Source: Marinobacter persicus (lineage in GTDB: Bacteria; Pseudomonadota; Gammaproteobacteria; Pseudomonadales; Oleiphilaceae). From it: DNA of 64,000 nucleotides. The translations under genes and the position numbers were made by a program. The stretch spans positions 1-64,000 of the forward strand of contig NZ_PTIV01000006.1 in the NCBI RefSeq assembly GCF_002934325.1, written 5' to 3'. Positions 56,524-64,000 of this stretch are shown here, one piece after another; positions within the stretch are counted from its first letter, which is position 1; every line of letters begins with the position of its first letter. Below the pieces are notes generated by a model. That model ran no database searches, was not told where the DNA came from, and was given only the letters and a program-made list of their open reading frames with translations.

Positions 56524-58662
56524 TCAGTACTTGCCGTAGGTGCCTTCTTTGAGGGCATCGAAGAGGTTCGCGGCGTTGTGGATCTCGCCGTCGTACTCCA
56601 CTTCTTCGTTGCCTCGCAGGGTCACTTTGCTGCCGTCGTCCAGGGTGAACTCGTACAGAGTGTTTTCAAGGTCTTTTTCCTTCACCAGTACGCCCTGGAA
56701 GGCTTCCGGGTTGAAGCGGAAGGTGGTGCAGCCCTTCAGGCCCTTATCGTACGCGTACAGATAGATGCCCTTGAAGTCCGGATAAGGGAATTCGGTGGGC
56801 ACGTTGGCGGTCTTGGAAATGGAGGAGTCCACCCACTTCTGAGCCGCCGCCTGGATGTCCACGTGCTGCGCCGGAGTTACGTCATCCGTGGTGGTGAAGT
56901 AGTCCGGCAGTTTTTTGTCTTCGTCCTCGGAGAATGGCATCGCCGCCGGGTTCACCAGGTGACGGTAGGCCAGCAGCTCAAAGCTGAACACATCCACTTT
57001 TTCCTTGGTCTTTCGGCCTTCGCGGATGATGTTGCGCGCGTAGTGGTGCGAGAAGCTCGGCTCAATGCCATTACTGGCATTGTTGGCCAGTGACAGGCTG
57101 ATGGTGCCGGTGGGCGCGATGGAAGTGTGGTGGGTAAAGCGACCACCTTTTTCGATCAGCTGTTCGATCAGCTCCGGCTCCACATCGGCAATCTGCTGCA
57201 TGTAACGGCTGTATTTGGCGTGAAGCACCTTACCCTTGAGCTTGTCGCCCACGCCGAAGCCGTCTTTGGCCAACTGCGGGCACTTGTTCAGCATTTTCGG
57301 GGTGACTTCAAAATCGTCTTCCATGATCGGCGCCGGGCCTTTTTCAGCGGCCAGGGCGAGGGACTGGCGCCAGCCTTCCACGGCCATTTCGCGCACCACT
57401 TCCTCGGTGAATTTCACCGATTCCTCGGAACCGTAGGGCATGCGCAGCATGGCCAGGGTAGAGCCCAGACCAAGGATGCCCATGCCGTGGCGGCGCTTGT
57501 AGGTAATCTCGTGGCGCTGCTCCGGCAGCGGCAGGCCGTTGATTTCCACCACGTTGTCCAGCATACGGGTGAAGATGCCGACAACTTCACGGTATTTCTC
57601 GTAGTTGAAGCTGGCTTTCTCGGTGAACGGGTATTCCACGAATTTGGTCAGGTTGACCGAGCCCAGCAGGCAGCTGCCATAGGGGGGCAGGGGCTGTTCG
57701 CCACAGGGATTGGTGGCGCGGATGTCTTCGCAGAACCAGTTGTTGTTCATCTGGTTGACCTTGTCGATCAGGATGAAGCCCGGCTCAGCGTAGTCATAGG
57801 TGCTGGTCATGATGGTGTCCCAGATGAACTGGGCTTTCACCGTCTTGTAGATACGGCAGGCAACCTTGCCTTCGTCGTTGACCACATAGCCTTCCTGTAC
57901 CGGGAAGTCGCGGTACACGAACTGGGTCTCGTCGGCCAGGTTCAGGGCCTCGTCTTCCACTTCTTTCTGGGTAACCGGGAACGACAGGTGCCAGTCATCG
58001 CCGTTTTTCACCGCTTCGATGAAGTCTTCGGTGATCAGAAGAGACAGGTTGAACTGGCGCAGGCGACCGTCTTCGCGCTTGGCCTGAATGAATTCGATAA
58101 CGTCCGGGTGATTGACGTCAAAGGTAGCCATCTGGGCACCGCGACGGCCACCGGCAGAGGACACGGTGAAACACATGCGGTCAAAGATGTCCATAAAGGA
58201 CAGCGGGCCGGAAGTGGTGGCGCCGGCACCGGCAACATAGGCGCCGCGCGGACGCAGGGTGGAGAACTCATAACCAATACCGCAGCCAGCCTTGAGGGTG
58301 AGGCCCGCTTCGTGGTTTTTCTCCAGAATGTCGTCCATGGAATCATGAACAATGCCGGATACGGTGCAGTTGATGGTGGAGGTGGCCGGCTTGTGGGCCT
58401 CTGCACCGGCGTTGGAGGTAATGCGTCCGGCGGGAATCGCTCCGTTCTGCAGCGCCCAGATGAAATTCTTCATGTGTTTGGCGCGCACGGATTTGTTCTC
58501 GACTTCGGCCAGCGCTTTGGCTACCCGCTCGTAAGTCGCGTTGATGTTTTTGTCGACAGGCTCGCCCGTTTTGGTCTTCAGCTGGTATTTGCTGTTCCAG
58601 ATATCGAGCGATGCTTCCTGCATGGGAATCGTTGTGACCACTGCCTGTGCCTTTGCGTTCAT
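56524..58662 (-). CDS. nrdJa: Adenosylcobalamin-dependent ribonucleotide reductase, NrdJa subunit
   Basis: 712 residues, the catalytic subunit of the split class II enzyme, which reduces ribonucleotides to deoxyribonucleotides with a B12-generated radical, with or without oxygen. Core motifs: AGCGIGYEFSTLRPRGA near the N-terminal third, and NPCGEQPLPPYGSCLLGSVNL (Asn-Cys-Glu). ATG 58662 is preferred over a GTG at 58668 because GAGG is then 6 bases upstream. Control by NrdR is suggested by paired boxes at 58731-58778. Confidence 0.95.
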   Translation of the reverse strand: MNAKAQAVVTTIPMQEASLDIWNSKYQLKTKTGEPVDKNINATYERVAKALAEVENKSVRAKHMKNFIWALQNGAIPAGRITSNAGAEAHKPATSTINCTVSGIVHDSMDDILEKNHEAGLTLKAGCGIGYEFSTLRPRGAYVAGAGATTSGPLSFMDIFDRMCFTVSSAGGRRGAQMATFDVNHPDVIEFIQAKREDGRLRQFNLSLLITEDFIEAVKNGDDWHLSFPVTQKEVEDEALNLADETQFVYRDFPVQEGYVVNDEGKVACRIYKTVKAQFIWDTIMTSTYDYAEPGFILIDKVNQMNNNWFCEDIRATNPCGEQPLPPYGSCLLGSVNLTKFVEYPFTEKASFNYEKYREVVGIFTRMLDNVVEINGLPLPEQRHEITYKRRHGMGILGLGSTLAMLRMPYGSEESVKFTEEVVREMAVEGWRQSLALAAEKGPAPIMEDDFEVTPKMLNKCPQLAKDGFGVGDKLKGKVLHAKYSRYMQQIADVEPELIEQLIEKGGRFTHHTSIAPTGTISLSLANNASNGIEPSFSHHYARNIIREGRKTKEKVDVFSFELLAYRHLVNPAAMPFSEDEDKKLPDYFTTTDDVTPAQHVDIQAAAQKWVDSSISKTANVPTEFPYPDFKGIYLYAYDKGLKGCTTFRFNPEAFQGVLVKEKDLENTLYEFTLDDGSKVTLRGNEEVEYDGEIHNAANLFDALKEGTYGKY

Positions 58663-58730
58663 TGCCACCCTCGGTTTTCAGTATGTCTGTGTTAGCCGGT
58701 GATTTCCTGCGCACCGGCGCTTGCCTGGCA

Positions 58731-58786
58731 ACCCTAGATATGGGTTTAAGTTGGAAGGAGTATAACAGGATATTGTGTTCTGTGAA
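58731..58786 (-). promoter_or_regulatory. nrdJ promoter with paired NrdR-like boxes
   Basis: On the leftward strand ACACAATATCCTGTTA (58763-58778) and AACCCATATCTAGGGT (58731-58746) resemble the 16-base NrdR box. Their starts are 32 bp apart, the three-helix-turn spacing known for NrdR pairs. Box one overlaps a TTCACA-N16-TATACT promoter (-35 at 58781-58786, -10 at 58759-58764), so binding would block polymerase. Confidence 0.72.
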
Positions 58787-58877
58787 TAAGAGAGGAACTA
58801 TTACCCGAGCGTTCCGGGCAAGGAAAATCAATGGAAAAAGACTTGAATTGTGGTGAGGCCCGGTAAATCAGGCGCTT

Positions 58878-58911
58878 GCCGGAAAGGGGGTGATGGGACC
58901 CCATTTCCGGC
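58878..58911. terminator. Hairpin at the end of the ABC transporter operon
   Basis: GCCGGAAAGGGGG pairs with CCCCATTTCCGGC (one mismatch) around an 8-base loop, 15 bases past the ABC ATPase stop. T-runs are weak, so termination may need Rho. No gene is seen from 58787 to 58926 apart from this hairpin. Confidence 0.6.
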
Positions 58912-58926
58912 TTGGTGGAAGAGTGA

Positions 58927-59721
58927 TCAGCCCAGCAGTAGGCTGTCGTCGTCGACCTGAAGGCCTCGCTGTTTTTCGAATAGCCCAAGCAGGTCTTTGA
59001 CCTCCAGACCGTCGCGTTCCTTGCCGCTGATATCGAACACCACTTGGCCTTGATGAAGCATCACCGTGCGGCTTCCCACCTCCAGTGCCTGTTTCATGCT
59101 GTGGGTGACCATCAGTGCGGTCAATTGCTGGGTGGCGATGATGTGTTCGGTCAATTCCAGAACGAATCGCGCGGTTTTCGGGTCCAGTGCGGCGGTATGC
59201 TCATCCAGCAGCAGAATGCTGGAAGGCGTCAGGCTGGCCATCAGCAGGCTGACAGCCTGACGCTGGCCACCGGAAAGCAGGCCCATCTTGTCGCCCAGGC
59301 GATTTTCCAGCCCGAGATTCAGTGACGACAGGCTATCGCGGAACTGCTTCATGTACTGCTTTTTGACGGCAGAGGTCAGCCCGCGGCTCTGGCCCCGCTT
59401 GATCGCCAGAGCCAGGTTTTCCTCAATGGAGAGGTTTTCACAGGTGCCGGCCAGGGGGTCCTGGAATACCCGGGCCACCCGGTTGGCGCGTTTGTGGGTC
59501 GGCAGGCGGGTGACGTCCTGGTTATCGACCACGATTTTGCCACTGTCCACCAGAACTTCGCCGGCAAGGGCATTAAGGAACGTGGATTTACCGGCGCCGT
59601 TACTGCCAATCACGGTAACAAATTCGCCCTGGTTCACCGTCAGGCTCATGCCCCGCAAGGCCGGGTTTTCCAGCGGCGTTCCCTTGCCAAAGGTCAGTTG
59701 CAGATCGGTTGCGCTGATCAT
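58927..59721 (-). CDS. ABC transporter ATPase, third gene of an ABC_sub_bind-type system
   Basis: 264 residues. Walker A GSNGAGKST, signature LSGGQRQAVS, Walker B ILLLDEHTAALD; note His in place of the usual Pro after DE. A short 9-base gap separates it from the permease gene, and GAGGAG precedes its ATG. Powers uptake with the permease and binding protein encoded upstream. Confidence 0.92.
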   Translation of the reverse strand: MISATDLQLTFGKGTPLENPALRGMSLTVNQGEFVTVIGSNGAGKSTFLNALAGEVLVDSGKIVVDNQDVTRLPTHKRANRVARVFQDPLAGTCENLSIEENLALAIKRGQSRGLTSAVKKQYMKQFRDSLSSLNLGLENRLGDKMGLLSGGQRQAVSLLMASLTPSSILLLDEHTAALDPKTARFVLELTEHIIATQQLTALMVTHSMKQALEVGSRTVMLHQGQVVFDISGKERDGLEVKDLLGLFEKQRGLQVDDDSLLLG

Positions 59722-59730
59722 GGTTGCTCC

Positions 59731-60633
59731 TCAGGCTTGTTTGCGGGTAAGGCGATGGGCGATTTTGGTGCGCACACCCGGCAGCACGATGGCCAGGGTG
59801 ACCAATACGGCGGTAATCAGGTTGAGGTCCTGCGCCTTGAGGCCGAGGGCGTCTGCGTTCAGGGCAAAGGCGATAGCAAGACGATAGACAATGGCCCCGA
59901 TGATACAGGCAATTAGGGCGCGCACCACCGTGGAGGGAGTCAACACTGCTTCACCGCCAATCAGTGACGCCAGGCCAATAACGATCACGCCCACCCCCAT
60001 GGTGACGTCCGCAGCGCCCTGACTCTGGGCAAACAGGGCACCGGCCAGGCCCACCAGGCCGTTGGAAAGTGCTACACCCAGGACAATCATGGAGCCGGTG
60101 GCTATGCCCTGTGCACGTGCCATGCGTGGATTCGCACCAGTGGCCCGCATGGCCAGGCCGGTCTCGGATTTCATGAAACGCCAGAGCAGCACGAGAACTA
60201 CCACGGCGACGACCATAAACAGTAGTACCGGCACTTGATGGAACTTCAGACCGAGTTCGTACCAGGGCGTCAGTACCGTTTCTTCACCCAGCAATGCTAC
60301 GTTGGGCCGCCCCATAATTCTCAGGTTGACTGAGTACAGTGCAATCATAGTCAGGATGGAGGCCAGGAGATTGAGTATTTTGAGCTTGACGTTTAACAGG
60401 GCGGTCACCGCGCCTGCAGCCATGCCGGCAATGATGGCCATACCGGTGGCCAGCCAGGGATTCCAGCCGCCCATGATGAGTACGGCGGCAACGGCGGCAC
60501 CGAGTGGGAAACTGCCGTCTACCGTCAGGTCGGGGAAGTCCAGAACACGAAACGAGATGTAGATACCAAAGGCAACCAGGCCATAGATGAGGCCGGTTTC
60601 GAGCGCGCCGTAAAAAGCGATTTCACTGAGCAT
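59731..60633 (-). CDS. ABC transporter permease (branched-chain amino acid-like)
   Basis: 300 residues with eight to nine helices and the LivH-like blocks GLIYGLVAFGIYISFRVLDFPDLTVDGSFPLGAAV and ATGANPRMARAQGI (the EAA-like coupling loop). The family transports amino acids, aromatic compounds or related ligands with ABC_sub_bind partners. A hairpin separates it from the binding-protein gene and may lower its expression. Confidence 0.92.
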   Translation of the reverse strand: MLSEIAFYGALETGLIYGLVAFGIYISFRVLDFPDLTVDGSFPLGAAVAAVLIMGGWNPWLATGMAIIAGMAAGAVTALLNVKLKILNLLASILTMIALYSVNLRIMGRPNVALLGEETVLTPWYELGLKFHQVPVLLFMVVAVVVLVLLWRFMKSETGLAMRATGANPRMARAQGIATGSMIVLGVALSNGLVGLAGALFAQSQGAADVTMGVGVIVIGLASLIGGEAVLTPSTVVRALIACIIGAIVYRLAIAFALNADALGLKAQDLNLITAVLVTLAIVLPGVRTKIAHRLTRKQA

Positions 60634-60657
60634 GGGTATTGTTCACCGTGAAAGAAA

Positions 60658-60686
60658 ACGGGCGGGCCCTTGTGGGGTCCGCCCGT
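60658..60686 (-). terminator. Intercistronic hairpin after the binding-protein gene
   Basis: ACGGGCGG / CCGCCCGT with a GC-rich interior (rightward reading 60658-60665 and 60679-60686), followed on the leftward strand by TTTTC. It lies 16 bases past the binding-protein stop and before the permease gene. This is the common layout for partial termination, giving more binding protein than permease. Confidence 0.75.
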
Positions 60687-60701
60687 GTTGGTCAGGCGTT
60701 A

Positions 60702-61673
60702 TCAGTCGTTTTTGACGACTTTCGTGGCGTCCTTGATGAGGTCTTCCGGCAGGGTGATACCCATGCGCTCGGCGGCGGCCGGGTTCACATACAGATCGAG
60801 TTCTTCCATGATTTCAACCGGGGTGGTTGCGGTATCCGCACCTTCGAGGATGCGGGCAACCATGGCGCCGGTCTGGCGACCGTGCTTGTAGTAGTTGAAG
60901 CCCATGGCGGCAACGGCGCCACGCTCAACGGTGGCGGTATCGGCCGCGAACACCGGGATGTCGGCACGCTCGCCCACAGACACCACGGCTTCGGCGGCGC
61001 TGATGACGGTGTTGTCGGTGGTCAGGTAGATGGCGTCCACTTTACCTACCAGGGAGCGGGCCGCGCCCAGCACTTCAGAGGTCTTGGTGGCGGCGCCTTT
61101 TTCCAGCTTCAGGCCGCGTTCGGTCAGCTTTTCTTCCAGCAGCTCAACCAGGGCGGCGGCATTGGCTTCGCCCGGGTTGTATACGGTACCGATGGTCTGA
61201 ACATCAGGCATGGCGCGCTGAATCATGTCCAGGTGCTTGTCGATGGGCAGCATATCGCTGACGCCGGTGATGTTGGCGCCGGGCTTTTCCCAGCTCTGGA
61301 CCAGCTTGGCAGATACCGGGTCGGTGACGGCGGAGAAGACCACCGGGATGTTACGGGCTGCCGCGGCAACGGTCTGGGCAGACGGGGTTGCGATAGCGAC
61401 GATCACATCGGGGCTTTCACCGACAAATTTGCGAGCGATCTGTGAAGCAATGGCGGAATTGCCCTGGGCACTTTCATGCATCACTTTGAGGTTTTCGCCT
61501 TCGCGGTAGCCACGTTCGGCCAGCTCGTCTTTGACACCTTCATATGCTGCATCCAGAGCGGGGTGTTCAACGATCTGGGTAATGGCAACAACACGGGGTT
61601 CTTCAGCTTGCGCCAGGGTGGCTGCAGCGAGCAGCGAGGCGCCAATCAGGCTACACAGAAATTTCTTGGCCAT
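60702..61673 (-). CDS. ABC_sub_bind-family periplasmic binding protein
   Basis: 323 residues. Signal peptide ends near AQAEE (23-25). The mature protein shows VVAITQIVEHPALDAAYEGVKDELAERGY and IPVVFSAVTDPVSAKLV, both hallmarks of the ABC_sub_bind (TrpX-like) family. Homologues bind tryptophan, phenylalanine or other ligands; the substrate here is not fixed by sequence. It is the first gene of the leftward three-gene operon, with a 154-bp gap upstream that includes a TTGACA hexamer on the leftward strand (61776-61781). Confidence 0.92.
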   Translation of the reverse strand: MAKKFLCSLIGASLLAAATLAQAEEPRVVAITQIVEHPALDAAYEGVKDELAERGYREGENLKVMHESAQGNSAIASQIARKFVGESPDVIVAIATPSAQTVAAAARNIPVVFSAVTDPVSAKLVQSWEKPGANITGVSDMLPIDKHLDMIQRAMPDVQTIGTVYNPGEANAAALVELLEEKLTERGLKLEKGAATKTSEVLGAARSLVGKVDAIYLTTDNTVISAAEAVVSVGERADIPVFAADTATVERGAVAAMGFNYYKHGRQTGAMVARILEGADTATTPVEIMEELDLYVNPAAAERMGITLPEDLIKDATKVVKND

Positions 61674-61827
61674 ATGCCGGTCTCCGAGTCAGTTACGGGT
61701 TGGTCCGCCCAGTGCCTGGGCACTGCAGGAAGGTGGCAGAGTTTACCACAGGGTTGTGGGGGGCGGGCTATATCTGTCAACACTTTATTCACATGATCGC
61801 TTATGTTGCGGCCTGATCGTGGCGGAG

Positions 61828-63516
61828 TCAGGCCATTGTCCGGGACTTGGAGATGGAGCGGTTCATCAGAAGTATGGGGATGATGCCCGCCAGAACGATA
61901 ATCAGGGCCGGAAGCGCGCTGTGTTGCAGCATTTCATCCGAGGCAAACTGGTACACATAGGTTGCCAGGGTTTCGTAATTGAAAGGGCGCAGGATGAGGG
62001 TGGCGGGCAACTCTTTCATGCAATCGACAAACACCACCAGTGCGGCAGTCACCAAAGTGCCCCTAAGCATCGGCAGGTGCACTTTCAGCAGGGTGTTACC
62101 CGGGGTGTGGCCAAGGGAGCGCGAGGCCATGTCCATGCTGGGAGTGACTTTCTGTAAGGCGCTTTCAACGCTGCCGGCCGATACCGCCAGAAAGCGGACG
62201 GTATAGGCAAAGACCAGTGCGAAGGCACTGCCACTGAGCAACAGGCCGGTGCTGAACCCGAAGTAGTCCCGCATCAGGCTGTCGAGCCAGTTATCGAAAC
62301 CGGCCAAGGGTACAATCACACCCACCGCAAGCACGGCGCCTGGCATTGCATAACCAAGGCTGGATAGGCGCATGAGAATCTGCATGCCACGGGTGTCATG
62401 CAGGCGGCGGCTGTAGGCCAGGGTGACGCCAATCAGCAGGGTGGTGAGCGCGGCTGCGCTGGAGAGGAAAAGGCTGTTGAAGGTGTTTTCGATGAAATCC
62501 GGTGTCCAGCTTTCATCAAAATAGTCCCAGGCGTAGTAGCCCAGGGTTGTTGCGGGAATCAGGAAACCAAAAATCAAAGGCACGGCGCAGGTCGCCACAC
62601 AGATCAGTTGGCGTGGAAACGACATGGTAAAGCGGTGGATTGGGTCGCGGTTGTCTCGGGCGGCGTATTGTTGCTGCCGGCGCCGCGAGTAACGCTCCAG
62701 GGTTACCAGGATGACAACGAAGATGAGCATGGTGGTGGCGATCTGGGCGGCGCCGCCCAGGTTGCCCAGGTTCATCCAGGTGTCGAACAGGCCGCGTGTG
62801 AGCGTCTGGACCGCGAAGAAATCCACCGTTCCGAAATCATTCAGGGTTTCCATGAGCACCAGTGACAGGCCTACGGCAATGGCCGGCCGGGCGATGGGCA
62901 GCACCACCCGGAAAAAAGTACTCAGAGGTGAGTGCCCCAGGCTGCGACTAACCGAGAAGAGGGAAGGGGACTGTTCCATGAAAGCAGCACGGGCCAGCAG
63001 GTAAACGTATGGATACAGCACCAGGCTGATCATCAGTATTGCACCTTCGAGGGTGCGAATTTCCGGGAACCAGTATTCAGTGGCATTGGCCCAGCCAAAC
63101 CAGTCCCTTAACGCGCTCTGCACCGGCCCGGCATAGTCCAGCAGGCTGGTGTATACATAGGCGATGACATAAGCCGGGATGGCGAAGGGCAGTAACAGGG
63201 CCCACTCGAAAAATTTGCGGCCGGGGAACTCGCACATGGTCACCGCCCACGCGGTTGCCAGCCCAAGGACCAGCGTCAACACGCCAACACCGAGCATCAG
63301 TTGGAGGGTGGTGGTGAGATAACGGGGCAAGGTGGTGTTGATCAGGTGGGGCCAGATGTTCTCTTCCGGGAACAGCGCAATAAACAGGACCGACAGCACG
63401 GGAAGGGCGACAATCGCTGTGGTAAGCAGGGCGCTGATCATCCAGCGCTTGGAGGTGCGTTTGGCCAGCAACGGCTGGGTAAGCCCGGGATTAGCGCTGG
63501 TAGCGACCTCGGTCAT
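61828..63516 (-). CDS. Ferric-iron ABC transporter permease (FbpB-like)
   Basis: 562 residues with two six-helix halves (fused dimer) as in FbpB/SfuB. The EAA loops are ARAAFMEQSPSLFSVSRSLGHSPLSTFF and VESALQKVTPSMDMASRSLGHTPGNTLL. It imports Fe3+ from the periplasmic binding protein encoded upstream. AGGA precedes the ATG. The ATPase partner is not within the window; no gene directly downstream supplies it. Confidence 0.93.
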   Translation of the reverse strand: MTEVATSANPGLTQPLLAKRTSKRWMISALLTTAIVALPVLSVLFIALFPEENIWPHLINTTLPRYLTTTLQLMLGVGVLTLVLGLATAWAVTMCEFPGRKFFEWALLLPFAIPAYVIAYVYTSLLDYAGPVQSALRDWFGWANATEYWFPEIRTLEGAILMISLVLYPYVYLLARAAFMEQSPSLFSVSRSLGHSPLSTFFRVVLPIARPAIAVGLSLVLMETLNDFGTVDFFAVQTLTRGLFDTWMNLGNLGGAAQIATTMLIFVVILVTLERYSRRRQQQYAARDNRDPIHRFTMSFPRQLICVATCAVPLIFGFLIPATTLGYYAWDYFDESWTPDFIENTFNSLFLSSAAALTTLLIGVTLAYSRRLHDTRGMQILMRLSSLGYAMPGAVLAVGVIVPLAGFDNWLDSLMRDYFGFSTGLLLSGSAFALVFAYTVRFLAVSAGSVESALQKVTPSMDMASRSLGHTPGNTLLKVHLPMLRGTLVTAALVVFVDCMKELPATLILRPFNYETLATYVYQFASDEMLQHSALPALIIVLAGIIPILLMNRSISKSRTMA

Positions 63517-63617
63517 GGTGGTCCTGTTGCGTTAGTGGAGATGAGAAAGGTTGCGATTCTAGATCGTGGTTGAGTTTCCTGCAATGATGCGTGTCAGTTT
63601 CAGGCGCCTAAAAGCAG

Positions 63618-63643
63618 AGCGGGGTACCCGAAAGTACCCCGCT
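63618..63643. terminator. Hairpin between binding protein and permease genes
   Basis: AGCGGGGTAC / GTACCCCGCT, ten perfect pairs with a 6-base loop, 11 bases after the binding-protein stop. T-tail is moderate (CTGCTTTTA leftward), so it probably acts as an attenuator or RNA stabiliser between the two genes. Confidence 0.7.
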
Positions 63644-63653
63644 TTGTTTGGTT

Positions 63654-64000
63654 TTACTCGCCGTCGTAGTCGACGCGGTCAACCAGTTTCACTGCGGCGT
63701 TGCGGTGTTCTGCAATCTCCTGCAGAGAGAGGTCGTCCGGATGAATTTCGCCCCATTCAGCGACAATGCCGGAAGGCTTGATGTCCGGGTTTGCCGGGTA
63801 TTCGAAGTTGGCTTCAGCGTAGATGCGCTGAGCTTCCGCTGATGACAGGAACTCCATCAGCTTGATGGCATTTTCCTTGTTCGGCGCGCTCTTGGTCAGG
63901 GCGATGCCTGAGATGTTCACATGGGTGCCACGGCCTTCGTCATTCGGGAACACCAGGAAAACCTGCTCAGCGATTGGTCGCTGATTCTCATCCTGCAGCA
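63654..64000 (-). CDS. Ferric-iron ABC transporter binding protein, C-terminal part
   Basis: The C-terminal ~115 residues of a gene that runs off the right edge. The frame is open to 64000 (the window end gives LQDENQRPIAEQVFLVFPND); an internal start is not needed. FbpA/FutA-type motifs: NDEGRGTHVNISGIALTKSAPNKENAIKLMEFLSSAEAQRIYAEANFEYP, the C-terminal lobe helix with iron-site tyrosine neighbours. N-terminal signal and iron ligands lie outside the window. Partner of the permease at 61828-63516. Confidence 0.9.
   Translation of the reverse strand, partial: LQDENQRPIAEQVFLVFPNDEGRGTHVNISGIALTKSAPNKENAIKLMEFLSSAEAQRIYAEANFEYPANPDIKPSGIVAEWGEIHPDDLSLQEIAEHRNAAVKLVDRVDYDGE

Noticed and set aside
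57127-58695. 522-codon plus-strand frame opposite nrdJa
   Set aside because: Antisense shadow of the conserved nrdJa gene; translation is rich in Val/His/Gly without domain motifs.
58669-58926. Cobalamin riboswitch in front of nrdJa
   Set aside because: No B12-box sequence or matching fold is visible; the region has a plain promoter with NrdR-like boxes instead.

Overview
The window looks like chromosomal DNA of a marine gammaproteobacterium, most probably Marinobacter or a close relative. This is inferred from the gene set: a split B12-dependent ribonucleotide reductase (nrdJa/nrdJb), the small gammaproteobacterial families DUF2835 and DUF3135, tesA next to a YbbA/YbbP-type exporter, dusC and an EmrE-type exporter. 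Codon use is even and moderately GC-rich throughout, and I see no prophage, insertion sequence, integrase or CRISPR array.

The main feature is a large pigment-type biosynthetic cluster at about 2.2-27.0 kb. A leftward Sfp-type phosphopantetheinyl transferase (2214-2996) faces a 21-gene rightward operon (3267-22639) with many 4-bp stop/start overlaps. The operon encodes a type II polyketide machinery of the aryl polyene (APE, xanthomonadin/flexirubin-like) class: two ketosynthase/chain-length-factor pairs, two acyl carrier proteins, a ketoreductase, dehydratases, an AMP-ligase fused to a hot-dog dehydratase, an aromatic amino acid ammonia-lyase for the starter acid, a thioesterase, two acyltransferases, a GT2 glycosyltransferase, a halogenase-like flavoprotein, and envelope export parts (LolA-like, MMPL, DUF3261 lipoprotein, ABC-2 exporter). 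A convergent leftward operon (26163-22631) carries DarA and DarB, which make dialkylresorcinols, plus a small uncharacterised protein and a BtrH-like Cys/His/Asp protein. The combination predicts an APE-dialkylresorcinol ester of the arcuflavin/flexirubin type. A last rightward gene (26292-27033), a double hot-dog dehydratase, is broken in frame at a run of seven G.

After tRNA-Asn (27080-27155) come housekeeping genes: a YheT-like hydrolase, tesA with an ABC exporter, a periplasmic binding protein, an iron-type alcohol dehydrogenase with an SCP2-like protein, a BepA-like M48 protease, DUF599, two PaaI-type thioesterases, htpG behind a near-consensus heat-shock promoter, DUF2835, katG, dusC, bacteriohemerythrin, ogt, a small lipoprotein, a tripartite RND efflux operon, a Ca2+/Na+ exchanger, an EmrE-type exporter, a Fur-boxed TonB receptor, DUF3135, nrdJa-nrdJb behind paired NrdR-like boxes, an ABC_sub_bind-type ABC transporter, and the permease and partial binding protein of a ferric-iron ABC transporter that runs off the right edge.

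Non-coding structure is unusually rich. There is a family of stem-bounded repeats (91-324 and 37997-38112), a nested cruciform-like inverted repeat (8-84), an 11-bp tandem array upstream of the M48 protease, a 13-bp tandem array at the bacteriohemerythrin 3' end, and several clear operators and terminators.
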